From JBAZGH01 sp041652935 (GTDB lineage Bacteria; Patescibacteriota; Patescibacteriia; Patescibacteriales; XYC2-FULL-47-12), in the NCBI GenBank assembly GCA_041652935.1, contig JBAZGH010000013.1, positions 1 to 23,897 of the forward strand: a stretch of 23,897 nucleotides of DNA, read 5' to 3'. How positions within the stretch are numbered: the first letter of the stretch is position 1; every line of letters starts with the position of its first letter. Under the pieces are notes generated by a model. That model did not search any database, was not told the origin of the DNA, and saw only the letters and a list, made by a program, of their open reading frames with translations. Position numbers and translations under genes: made by a program. Positions 1-6,895 of the stretch are shown here, one piece after another.

Positions 1-2
1 AT

Positions 3-89
3 TTATGGAGAAAAGCGCTGGCAGGCAATTTTCAGATAAAAACAGCGGGAGAAGAAATTTGCATAATAAAAAAATAAAATTTTTATAGA
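3..89 (+). CDS. 3' end of an unidentified plus-strand gene (partial)
   Basis: One open frame runs in from the left edge and stops with TAG at 87-89; it would end in the residues AGEEICIIKKIKFL. It is followed 11 nt later by a strong terminator, which fits the end of a gene. A second frame stops earlier at 37-39 (ending KRWQAIFR) and cannot be excluded. Too little sequence is present to name a family; the frame choice is an inference from the terminator position and ordinary-looking codons. Confidence 0.35.
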
Positions 90-100
90 TAGTATAAATT

Positions 101-136
101 AAAAAATCCCTCCGAATTGCTTCGGAGGGATTTTTT
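101..136. terminator. Bidirectional intrinsic terminator
   Basis: A perfect 16-bp inverted repeat (101-116 with 121-136) around a TTGC loop, with a GC-rich centre (CCCTCCG / CGGAGGG) flanked by A6 and T6, so it reads as a terminator on both strands. It serves the plus gene entering from the left and the minus-strand ATP-grasp gene, whose TAA stop (137-135) overlaps the outer edge of the stem. Confidence 0.9.
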
Positions 137-2594
137 ATAAAAATTTCGTCTGCAGATGGTAATAAGGCGGCTTATTTTTGTACCGCTCAATCGCCATCCT
201 GATTATTTCTTCAATAAAATCGCCGTAATCCATGCCGGCCAGCTTTGCCACCTGCGCAACGCAATCATCAGTATTAATAGACGGATTGGGATTTAATTCC
301 AAAACATATGGGTTATTGTTCTTATCAACCCGTATCTCTACGCGGCCGTAGTCATGGCAATCTAATATATTGTAAGTATCCAGGGCGATTTCAGCAATTA
401 AAGTCGCCAGTTTTTTATTGATATTTTTCGGCGGTTTTTGTACGGTAATGCATTTTTTATAGATTGAATTTTCATTCCATTTCGCCTCAAAAGGGTAAAT
501 ATGCCAATATCCTTTCGGCAGTTTGCTGAAAATTGAACGAGAAAGCGGCAGGACGCGCAAGTCATCTTCTTCGCTGCCGAGAATGGAAACGTCATATTCA
601 TCGCCTTCAATATATTCTTCTATTAAAGCCGGCCGGCCAGTATCAACTAGCACTTTTTTTAGCTGGTTTTCCAGCTCTTTTTTGTTTGTAACTACAGAAT
701 CATTGGTAATTCCTATGGAGTTATCAGTATTAGCCGGCTTTACTATTAAAGGATATTTCAAATCTTCTTCAATCTCATCGTCCATAGAATAAACATAGTC
801 CCACTTCGGGGTTGGTATTTCATGAAAGCTTAACAATTTTTTAACCCTGATTTTATCAATGCACAGCGACAGGGTAAAGGGGCTTGAGCCGGTATAGGGG
901 ATTTGCAAAGCGTCAAAAATTGAAGCGGCGTGCGGCTCAAGCAAACTGGAATCATTTATTCTTTCGCAAACATTAAAAACCAAATCAACGTCACTGGCTT
1001 TTAAATCATTAAATGCTTTTGGCAGATTATTAAAATCAAAAAAGCTGGTGCGATATCCCCGTTCTTTTAAAGTTTTTTCAATAATTTGCCCCACCATTGA
1101 AAGCTCGCTGTTTACAGCCCCATCTTCTTCGCTGTATAAATTATAAGCAATGCCGATATGCAGATTGCGCTGATTTTTTATAGACATTTTCCGCAGTCGC
1201 TCTATTTTTCCGCTGCGGATAATAATGTTTTTATTAAGCGCTGAGAATGAGAATTGATTTTTTTGCGTTGTCTTTCCTATGGAAGATCCCGGATTAAATT
1301 TCGCTATATTATACTTAACTAATTTAACCGCCTCTTCTAAATTATCTTGAGCATTAAGCGGATTGTCTCCCGATACCGTTACCCAGCCAAGATATTCATA
1401 GCCCTCCGGCGGAACCAAGACGGGCGCTCCTATTTTTTTAAAAAAGACCAGTTCTCCCAAATATGGCTTCTTGTTTATTTTTTCATCAATATCAAGCTGT
1501 GAAAGTATTCCCGATGAATTCGGTATGAAATATTGCCCCGCTAGATATTTATAGGGTGCTTCCGGTTTTTTTATTTTTGGGAAATAGATTCCCATAGCTA
1601 TTTTTAGCGCATATTCAATCAGATCGACCTTCCAAGCGCCCCTGACAAAAGAATAAACCTCATCTCCCCCCATTCTTAAATTAACTTCTATCGGAACGGG
1701 TCCTTTTTTAGATGATTTTGCCTCAAAATGGATGCAGCCATTTTCAATCCCTAATTTCTCCAGAACCTCGTCAGCCATCCTTATTAATTCTTCCTGGTTT
1801 TTTTTAGGCAAACTAGACGGAATTGACTGCCCGGTTTCAATAAAAAATGGCTCATTAGTTTTATTATTATCAGAAATAGAAAAGAATTTCATTCGGCTGT
1901 TTTGGATTAATATATCCATATCTACTTCGTCGCCATCAATATATTCTTCAACCATAATTTCAGAGCCGTCGGTTAAAGCTGATTCAATTGAAGTTGACAT
2001 CTCTTTTTTTATATAAACAAGACTGTCTTTTAACTCATCTTCATTTTCAATTTTTATAACAAAAGCGCTAGAAGAGCCGAATATCGGCTTTATAACCATG
2101 GGAAAGGAAATGTCTTTAGTAATCTCTTCAGTGCTTTCATTTGGCTTAATAATTTTAAATTTAACAAGGGGTAAGTTATTGAGCCGGCAAAAATCCCGAA
2201 AAAGGTACTTATTGCGGATTTTTTTTGCGATTGAAAAAGGAATGCCGATAAAGTTGAATTTATCAGAAATTTTTGAGGTTAGCAGTACATCGTCCTCCCA
2301 AAAAGTAAATATACCATCAATATGTATATCCGGATTTTCTTTAATGAATTTTCCAGTTTGTTGAAGGGATTCAGAATGGTTTGTCGTATCGGCTAATATC
2401 CAATTATCAGCATAATCGCCTGCCCAATTTATTTCTTTATTTAAAATGATTATTTTTACCCCAAGCTTTTTAAGCTTTTGAAAAATAAATCTTTTTTTCA
2501 TTGAGCCGGTATTTACCACTAATATGGTTTTTCCAGACAGCTCCCCATTGCCGTTTTTTATTCCGTTGGTTTCCGTTTTTTCTTTTTTGTCCAT
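135..2594 (-). CDS. Double ATP-grasp ligase: N-terminal carboxylate-amine ligase fused to D-Ala-D-Ala ligase-like domain
   Basis: An 819-residue protein with two complete-looking ATP-grasp units. Unit 1 (about residues 20-440) resembles carnosine-synthase/BtrJ-type ligases: MVIKPIFGSSSAF near 166, VEEYIDGDEVDMD near 215, and a metal/ATP site FEAKSS...PIEVNLRMGG near 290-315. Unit 2 (about 475-810) is Ddl-like: NVCERINDSSLLEPHAAS, IPYTGSSPFTLSLCIDKIR, IVKPANTDNSIG near 630, IEEYIEGDEYDVS near 670 and VLELNPNPSIN near 770. ATP-grasp enzymes join a carboxylate to an amine through an acyl phosphate, so two successive peptide-type bonds are plausible; the substrates are unknown. An internal Met470 in a basic linker may mark an ancient gene junction. 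Family assignment is firm; a role as the cell-wall D-Ala-D-Ala ligase is not shown, because the Ddl half belongs to the divergent NVCE...EPH subgroup. Transcribed alone on the minus strand; its stop lies in the terminator. Confidence 0.85.
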   Translation of the reverse strand: MDKKEKTETNGIKNGNGELSGKTILVVNTGSMKKRFIFQKLKKLGVKIIILNKEINWAGDYADNWILADTTNHSESLQQTGKFIKENPDIHIDGIFTFWEDDVLLTSKISDKFNFIGIPFSIAKKIRNKYLFRDFCRLNNLPLVKFKIIKPNESTEEITKDISFPMVIKPIFGSSSAFVIKIENEDELKDSLVYIKKEMSTSIESALTDGSEIMVEEYIDGDEVDMDILIQNSRMKFFSISDNNKTNEPFFIETGQSIPSSLPKKNQEELIRMADEVLEKLGIENGCIHFEAKSSKKGPVPIEVNLRMGGDEVYSFVRGAWKVDLIEYALKIAMGIYFPKIKKPEAPYKYLAGQYFIPNSSGILSQLDIDEKINKKPYLGELVFFKKIGAPVLVPPEGYEYLGWVTVSGDNPLNAQDNLEEAVKLVKYNIAKFNPGSSIGKTTQKNQFSFSALNKNIIIRSGKIERLRKMSIKNQRNLHIGIAYNLYSEEDGAVNSELSMVGQIIEKTLKERGYRTSFFDFNNLPKAFNDLKASDVDLVFNVCERINDSSLLEPHAASIFDALQIPYTGSSPFTLSLCIDKIRVKKLLSFHEIPTPKWDYVYSMDDEIEEDLKYPLIVKPANTDNSIGITNDSVVTNKKELENQLKKVLVDTGRPALIEEYIEGDEYDVSILGSEEDDLRVLPLSRSIFSKLPKGYWHIYPFEAKWNENSIYKKCITVQKPPKNINKKLATLIAEIALDTYNILDCHDYGRVEIRVDKNNNPYVLELNPNPSINTDDCVAQVAKLAGMDYGDFIEEIIRMAIERYKNKPPYYHLQTKFL

Positions 2595-2595
2595 A

Positions 2596-2635
2596 ATAAA
2601 AAATAAAAAAAGCCAATTATAAAACTGACTTTTTT
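2596..2635 (-). terminator. Intrinsic terminator or attenuator abutting the ATP-grasp gene start
   Basis: On the minus strand a 10-bp A/T-rich stem (2635-2626 with 2615-2606, one T-G wobble) closes a 10-nt loop and is followed by a T-rich tail that ends at the ATG of the ATP-grasp gene (2594). It either terminates an upstream small transcript or attenuates the ATP-grasp gene. The loop contains TATAAT (2621-2616), which could instead be the -10 box of that gene; no good -35 was found at 16-18 nt. The two readings compete. Confidence 0.45.
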
Positions 2636-2721
2636 AATAAGTTTAGTTTATATTTTAAAATCAAAAAATTATTTCTAAAACAGGCGCCGTTCGGAGGCCG
2701 ATCATCATCCTTTTTTTTCAT
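2617..2721 (-). CDS. Possible 34-residue small protein or leader peptide upstream of the ATP-grasp gene
   Basis: An ATG-initiated minus-strand frame (2721-2719) encodes a basic peptide starting MKKKDDDRPPNGACFRNN and ending LLKKSVL; its TAA falls in the loop of the terminator hairpin at 2596-2635. That arrangement resembles either a tiny independent gene with its own terminator or a leader peptide controlling the next gene. No Shine-Dalgarno is visible, but most genes here lack one. The peptide is not one I recognise, and an open frame this short can arise by chance. Confidence 0.25.
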   Translation of the reverse strand: MKKKDDDRPPNGACFRNNFLILKYKLNLLKKSVL

Positions 2722-2880
2722 GTTTTCAACAAGATTAATTAATGATGTTATTAATTATATTAGCAATTATAAAAAAAGCAATAGGTAAAAAGCATTTTAA
2801 AACGGGGCTTTTTTTTATGATTAAATAATGTATACTAAAATCAAGTGACCAATGACCAATTTTCAATCCCCAATTATCTT

Positions 2881-2912
2881 TTATGTATAACTTAAATTAT
2901 GTATAACTTAAA
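2881..2912 (+). repeat. Perfect tandem duplication of 16 bp spanning the helicase start codon
   Basis: TTATGTATAACTTAAA occurs twice in direct succession (2881-2896 and 2897-2912). Each copy carries an ATG; because 16 is not a multiple of three the upstream ATG (2883) opens a separate seven-codon frame (MYNLNYV, stop 2904-2906) that overlaps the true start at 2899. The downstream ATG leads straight into the conserved helicase N-terminus. Confidence 0.85.
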
Positions 2913-5900
2913 TAAAGAACAACTCAAAGCCGTAGAACACATTGGAAGCCCATTGTTAATAGTGGCTGGCGCCGGAACCGGGAAAACGACTGTAATTACC
3001 CAAAAAATAGGGTGGCTGGTAGAGCGGGAGCTGGCTAAATCGGATGAAATTTTAGCATTGACCTTTACGGAAAAAGCGGCCGGGGAAATGGAAGAGCGAG
3101 CTGATAAGTTAATGCCCTACGGATACGTGGATATGTGGATTATGACTTTCCACAGTTTTTGTGAAAAGATTCTAAAGCAGCATGGATTAGATATTGGCTT
3201 GCCGACAGATTTTAAATTATTAAATGAATTCCAGCAATGGGCACTGATTAAAAAAAATTTAGATAAATTTGACCTAGATTATTATCGGCCAATGGGCAAT
3301 CCGACTAAGTTTATCAGTGCGCTGTTAAAACATTTTTCCAAAGCGAAAGACGAAGTTATTAACCCCGCTGACTATTTGTCATATGCGGAAGAATTGAAAG
3401 AGAATATAGACGCGATGTTAAGCGGCGGAAATTTGAAGAGGCGGAGAAATGACAAATTTCAAATAACAAATGACAAACAAATTTCAAATTTTAAATTTAA
3501 AATTTCAAACTTGACGAATAATGACGGCGAGATAACCAGGGAAATCGCCGAGCAAGAAATAGCAAGAATAAATGAAGTGGCGAACGCCTATCATGTATAT
3601 CAAAATTTGCTTTTAGAAAATAGCGCTTTAGATTTCGGTGATTTGATAAATTATACTTTAAAATTATTCCAGGAACGGCCGGGGATTCTGGAAAAATTCA
3701 GGAAACAGTTCAAATATATTTTAATTGATGAGTTCCAGGATACGAACTGGGCGCAGTACGAATTAGTAAAAATGCTTGCCCCAAAAGGTGAAAATTTGAC
3801 CGTTGTTGGCGATGATGACCAGAGCATTTTTCGATTCCGCGGAGCGAGCATGAGCAACATTTTGCAATTCAAGCAGGACTTTAAAAATGCGGAAGAAATT
3901 GTGTTAACGGAGAATTACAGAAGCGCGCAGAATATTTTAGATACGGCGTATAAATTTATCCAGTTGAATAATCCAAATCGGCTCGAAGCAAAGCTTCTCG
4001 CAAGTAACGAGGAACAAGCAACAAGCAACAAAATAGACAAGAGATTAATTTCCAATATAAAAGAAGATGGCTTAATTGAAATTATTCAGGGAGCTGATTT
4101 GCATGACGAGGTGAATAGAGTAATTGAAAAAATTGCGGAATTAAAAATTAGCGATAAAGATGCAAATTGGAATGATTTTGCTATTTTAGTGCGGGCGAAT
4201 AACTCTGCCAAAGAATTCGTCAATGCGCTGGAAATAGCCGGCTTGCCTTACATATTTTTAGCGTCCAAAGGATTATATTCCCAGCCGATTATTATGGACA
4301 CTATCGCTTATTTAAATTTATTGGATAATTACCACGAAAGCACTGCCTTATACCGTGTTTTAAATATTCCGGTTTTTAATTTTAGCCACGAAGAAATAAT
4401 TGGATTTTTGCAATTAGCGAAAAAGAAGAGCTGGTCACTGTATGAAACAATAAAATATTTAAGCAATTTTTCTGAAGAGCCGGGAATTAAGATTAAAAAT
4501 ATCATAGATTTAATTGCGAAACACACTGCTTTGGCGCGGGGAAAAAGCGCCGGCGAAACAGTAATCGCTTTTTTGCATGACAGCGGTTATATAAAATATC
4601 TGGAAAATTTAGGCGGGCAGAAGACTAAAGAAGCGATGCGCGTTTTAAACGCGTTTATAAAAAGGATTAAAGAGTTTGAATCCGGCGCAAATGATAAATC
4701 GGTAAAAAGTTTTTTAATAGAGTTAAGCTTAGAAATAGAATCAGGGGAAGATGGAAGCTTGGCGCACGATCCGGAGGAGGGGCCGGAAATGATAAAAATT
4801 TTAACGGTGCACGCGGCCAAAGGGTTGGAATTTAAATATGTATTTATAGTTAATATGGTGGACTTGCGTTTTCCGACAACCGAACGCAAGGATCCGATTG
4901 CTTTGCCTGACGCTCTAATAAAGGAAATTATCCCCGAAGGAGATACTCATCTTGAAGAAGAACGGCGTTTATTCTATGTGGCAATGACTCGCGCGAAACA
5001 TGGCTTGTATTTTTCTTGGGCGCCCGACTACGGTGGCACTAGAAAGAAAAAATCATCTCGATTTTTGTCTGAATTACAACAAGTAACAAGTAACAATTTA
5101 CAAGTTGCAAATAATGACGAAAAAATTTTACATAACGTGGAACGCATAACGCATAACACGCCGCAAATTATTGTAAATGACAAAAGACCAGTTTATGAAT
5201 TGCCGAAGTTTTATTCTTACACGCAGCTACAATCGTACGACAAATGCCCACACCAGTATTTCCGCGACCATGTTTTGAAAATTCCCAAGCCGGGCAAACA
5301 TTTTTTTAGCTTCGGGCAAACTATGCATTTAACTTTGCAGAAATTTTTTGGCATGATTATGGCAAGCCAGAATGCCGTACAAGAGAGTTTGTTTGATAAA
5401 CCTCACCCCAACCCCCTCCTTAGTAAGGAGAGGGAAAACGCTATAAGTGTTGATGTTTTATTAAAATTATATGAAGAGTCGTGGATCGGCGATTGGTTTC
5501 AAGATAAAAAACAAAAAGAAGAGTATTATAAAAAGGGCAGGGAAATTTTAAAAGAATTTTGGCAAAAGCATGAAGGAAATTGGCCAAAGGTAATTGGGCT
5601 TGAACAGAGTTTTAAGCTACAGATTGGCGGCCATTTAATCTACGGGAAAATTGATCGGGTTGACGATTTGGGTCCGCCCTCGTCTAACGGCTCTGGCGAG
5701 GTAAGTGAGGCAAGAGTTCAAATTGTAGATTATAAAACCGGGCAGATAAAAGATGAAAATAAAATAACAACCGACCAAAAATACCAGCTTCTTTTATACC
5801 AACTAGCGGCAGAAGAGGTTTTAAAAAGAAAGCCGGTCAATCTCCAGTTTTATTATCTGGAAAATAACAGCGAAATTAATTTTTTGGGCGAGCAGAAAGA

Positions 5901-6042
5901 TATGGAGAAAATGCAGCAGTGGGTAATGGATACGATTAAAAAAATAGAAGAGAGCATTAAAAAAGGATATTTTCCCCATTCATCTGAACCTTGCCGCTTT
6001 TGCAGTAAGAGCGACGAGGTCGGAGAGTTTCTTATGATTTAA
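2899..6042 (+). CDS. UvrD/PcrA-like superfamily 1 helicase with C-terminal RecB/AddB-like PD-(D/E)XK nuclease
   Basis: A 1047-residue 3'-5' DNA helicase-nuclease for repair or recombination. Helicase motifs: Q-motif (NKEQLKAVEHIG), Walker A GAGTGKT at 24-30, LTFTEKAAGEMEER (Ia), LIDEFQDT with DEFQD at 277-281 (II), VVGDDDQSIFRFRGA (III), TENYRSAQNIL (IV), TVHAAKGLEFKYVF (V) and EERRLFYVAMTRAKHG near 686 (VI). The C-terminal domain begins around residue 775 (YSYTQLQSYDKCPHQYF, C783) and has nuclease residues D919 (GKIDRVDD) and D944/K946 (VDYKTG). C1032 and C1035 (CRFC) with C783 match the Fe-S cluster of AddB/Cas4-like nucleases, but the usual final Cys is not visible. Five repeat-encoded insertions interrupt the protein. 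Start: ATG 2899, directly before the Q-motif. UvrD/PcrA subfamily naming is uncertain because of the nuclease fusion. Confidence 0.93.
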   Translation: MYNLNKEQLKAVEHIGSPLLIVAGAGTGKTTVITQKIGWLVERELAKSDEILALTFTEKAAGEMEERADKLMPYGYVDMWIMTFHSFCEKILKQHGLDIGLPTDFKLLNEFQQWALIKKNLDKFDLDYYRPMGNPTKFISALLKHFSKAKDEVINPADYLSYAEELKENIDAMLSGGNLKRRRNDKFQITNDKQISNFKFKISNLTNNDGEITREIAEQEIARINEVANAYHVYQNLLLENSALDFGDLINYTLKLFQERPGILEKFRKQFKYILIDEFQDTNWAQYELVKMLAPKGENLTVVGDDDQSIFRFRGASMSNILQFKQDFKNAEEIVLTENYRSAQNILDTAYKFIQLNNPNRLEAKLLASNEEQATSNKIDKRLISNIKEDGLIEIIQGADLHDEVNRVIEKIAELKISDKDANWNDFAILVRANNSAKEFVNALEIAGLPYIFLASKGLYSQPIIMDTIAYLNLLDNYHESTALYRVLNIPVFNFSHEEIIGFLQLAKKKSWSLYETIKYLSNFSEEPGIKIKNIIDLIAKHTALARGKSAGETVIAFLHDSGYIKYLENLGGQKTKEAMRVLNAFIKRIKEFESGANDKSVKSFLIELSLEIESGEDGSLAHDPEEGPEMIKILTVHAAKGLEFKYVFIVNMVDLRFPTTERKDPIALPDALIKEIIPEGDTHLEEERRLFYVAMTRAKHGLYFSWAPDYGGTRKKKSSRFLSELQQVTSNNLQVANNDEKILHNVERITHNTPQIIVNDKRPVYELPKFYSYTQLQSYDKCPHQYFRDHVLKIPKPGKHFFSFGQTMHLTLQKFFGMIMASQNAVQESLFDKPHPNPLLSKERENAISVDVLLKLYEESWIGDWFQDKKQKEEYYKKGREILKEFWQKHEGNWPKVIGLEQSFKLQIGGHLIYGKIDRVDDLGPPSSNGSGEVSEARVQIVDYKTGQIKDENKITTDQKYQLLLYQLAAEEVLKRKPVNLQFYYLENNSEINFLGEQKDMEKMQQWVMDTIKKIEESIKKGYFPHSSEPCRFCSKSDEVGEFLMI
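3447..3510 (+). repeat. In-frame low-complexity repeat (CAAATTTCAAAT family) within the helicase gene
   Basis: A run built from AAATTTCAAAT and AACAAATGACAAAC units, ending in a small palindrome (AATTTTAAATTTAAAATT), encodes about residues 183-204 (NDKFQITNDKQISNFKFKIS). It lies in the 1B/2B-side region between motifs Ia and II, where family members vary in length. Similar ACAAATTACAAATTT sequence occurs between genes at 8459-8490, so this looks like a dispersed repeat that landed in frame. Confidence 0.7.
4001..4032 (+). repeat. In-frame AACAAGCAACAAGC repeat within the helicase gene
   Basis: Direct repeats of AACAAGC/AAGTAAC encode a short Ser/Asn/Gln-rich segment (ASNEEQATSNKID, about residues 367-379) between helicase motif IV and domain 2B. 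The composition differs sharply from the flanking conserved sequence. Confidence 0.55.
5078..5160 (+). repeat. In-frame AAGTAACAAGTAAC / GCATAACGCATAAC repeat within the helicase gene
   Basis: Two adjacent direct-repeat blocks (AAGTAACAAGTAAC at about 5090-5093 onward and CGCATAACGCATAACACG at 5143-5160) encode an Asn/Gln/Thr-rich linker (QQVTSNNLQVANNDEK, then HNVERITHNTPQ) exactly between the end of the helicase core and the nuclease domain, around residues 727-754. Confidence 0.6.
5401..5437 (+). repeat. In-frame CCTCACCCCAACCC palindromic repeat within the helicase gene
   Basis: The sequence CCTCACCCCAACCCCCTCC (5401-5419) overlaps a hairpin CTCCTT-AGT-AAGGAG (5416-5430) and encodes PHPNPLLSKERE inside the nuclease domain, around residue 835. 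The first 19 nt match 18 of 19 bases of the intergenic copy at 20754-20772, which also ends in a GAGAGG-type hairpin. Confidence 0.85.
5671..5712 (+). repeat. In-frame CCTCG...CGAGG palindromic insertion within the helicase gene
   Basis: A GC-rich segment with CCTCG (5678-5682) and CGAGG (5697-5701) arms encodes GPPSSNGSGEVSEAR between catalytic nuclease residues D919 and D944. A length-variable loop here would tolerate it. The style resembles the GCCTTCG...CGAGGC element before dnaE (12294-12323); that relation is an inference. Confidence 0.5.
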
Positions 6043-6044
6043 CT

Positions 6045-6119
6045 CGAATATTGCGAATTATACACGAATATACACAAATTGATTCGCAATATTCGTATAT
6101 AATTTGTGTATATTCGTGT
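6045..6119 (+). repeat. Two interlocked perfect inverted repeats (pseudoknot-like order a-b-a'-b')
   Basis: Arm a (6045-6058, CGAATATTGCGAAT) is the exact reverse complement of a' (6082-6095), and arm b (6062-6080, 19 nt) of b' (6101-6119). The order a, b, a', b' means both helices cannot form as simple nested hairpins. The block fills the 83-nt gap between the helicase stop and the DciA-like start, so it would sit in the 3' UTR or leader. The a-b half resembles the in-frame insertion in pheT at 9577-9617. No T-tract follows, so it is not a canonical terminator. Confidence 0.9.
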
Positions 6120-6125
6120 TATTCT

Positions 6126-6419
6126 ATGTTTCAAGGAATAAAAAATTTACTTCCCCAATCAATCCAGCGCGCCGGCATTACCCGTCAAATCGGCGCTAAT
6201 TTGATTTTGCATAAATACGAACAAGCAGCCCGGGAAATTTTAGGCAAGGAAATTAGCCGACAAACTAAAGCAATGTATTTAAAAAATAATATTTTATCCG
6301 TTGCCTGCCTATCTTCATTAATAATGCAGGAGCTGCAATATCGGGAAAAAGAAATAATAGAGCAAATAAACAAAAATATGGGGGCGAATATTGTTAAAAA
6401 ATTGAATTATTTAAATTAG
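6126..6419 (+). CDS. DUF721/DciA-like protein
   Basis: A 97-residue protein starting MFQGIKNLLPQSIQRAG. The C-terminal part (YLKNNILSVACLSSLIMQEL, then KEIIEQINKNMGANIVKKLNY) matches the DUF721 fold seen in DciA, the loader/partner of replicative helicase DnaB in bacteria without DnaC: a strand of hydrophobic residues, a conserved SS.xxQEL helix, then a helix with IN...G and a final strand. It is short compared with proteobacterial DciA but typical of the compact form. I chose ATG 6126 because the upstream TTG (6051) lies inside the inverted-repeat block and would add 25 unrelated residues. No Shine-Dalgarno is seen. Function as a helicase partner is inferred from the family only. Confidence 0.7.
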   Translation: MFQGIKNLLPQSIQRAGITRQIGANLILHKYEQAAREILGKEISRQTKAMYLKNNILSVACLSSLIMQELQYREKEIIEQINKNMGANIVKKLNYLN

Positions 6420-6472
6420 GTTGCTATTTTAGTTAATATTTGGTAAATTATAGGTATAGTAAAATATTAAAG

Positions 6473-6850
6473 ATGACGCTAAAAAATTATTTATTAATAA
6501 TGTTTTTAACAACCGCAATCTGCTGGTCGGCGTTTGCGGTCGTGATTAATATTGTTGATCCGGAAGCAACCAATAAAGTCGGGTTTAGTTTGTTTTATGT
6601 AAGTTTATTTTTATCCCTAGTCGGAACCAGCGCCATACTCGGCTTTTTATTCCGTTTTATCGCTTTGCGCAAAGAGCTTGTTTTTCGGCAGGTAATAATC
6701 GCTTTTCGCCAGTCATTCTTATTTTCTGGGGCAGTTATCGCCGCGCTTATAATGCAGTCCCTGCGCATGCTTACCTGGTATAACGCTTTTTTCTTGATAG
6801 CCGCTTTAACTGTGCTGGAATTTTTCTTAATAAGCTACAAAAGAGTTTGA
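6473..6850 (+). CDS. Small integral membrane protein, unknown function
   Basis: A 125-residue protein with about four hydrophobic spans: roughly 5-28 (YLLIMFLTTAICWSAFAVVI), 38-62, 80-97 and 100-118, separated by short loops including the basic LFRFIALRKELVFRQ segment. Start ATG 6473 was preferred to the in-frame TTG at 6440, because the first transmembrane segment begins directly after it. I believe comparable four-span proteins are common in Patescibacteria genomes, but no function is known to me. It follows the DciA-like gene by 53 nt on the same strand. Confidence 0.7.
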   Translation: MTLKNYLLIMFLTTAICWSAFAVVINIVDPEATNKVGFSLFYVSLFLSLVGTSAILGFLFRFIALRKELVFRQVIIAFRQSFLFSGAVIAALIMQSLRMLTWYNAFFLIAALTVLEFFLISYKRV

Positions 6851-6893
6851 AAGTTAAAAAGTAAAAAGTTCATAAAATTCATAAAGTTTTATA
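6851..6893 (+). repeat. A/T-rich short direct repeats (AAAAAGT, TTCATAAA) between genes
   Basis: The 45-nt gap before the pilin gene consists of AAAAAGT and TTCATAAA(A/G) units repeated in tandem. It has the look of the low-complexity dispersed repeats seen elsewhere in the window and leaves no room for a conventional promoter. Confidence 0.4.
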
Positions 6894-6895
6894 GT

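Larger units (their letters stand above)
2595..2898. other. Divergent intergenic region between ATP-grasp gene and helicase gene
   Basis: This 304-nt gap separates divergent genes. Apart from the minus-strand hairpin and small ORF it holds an A/T palindrome around 2739-2760, an A-rich to T-rich pair (about 2771-2818, AAAAAAAGC with GCTTTTTTTT across a long loop), a TG-TATACT -10-like box at 2829-2836 suitable for the helicase gene but with no clear -35, a TGACCAATGACCAAT low-complexity stretch at about 2846-2860, and the tandem duplication at 2881-2912. No tRNA or other structured RNA was recognised. Confidence 0.5.

Noticed and set aside
6051..6125. Upstream TTG extension of the DciA-like gene
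   Set aside because: The extra residues are translated from the interlocked inverted repeat; ATG 6126 begins at the family-like N-terminus.
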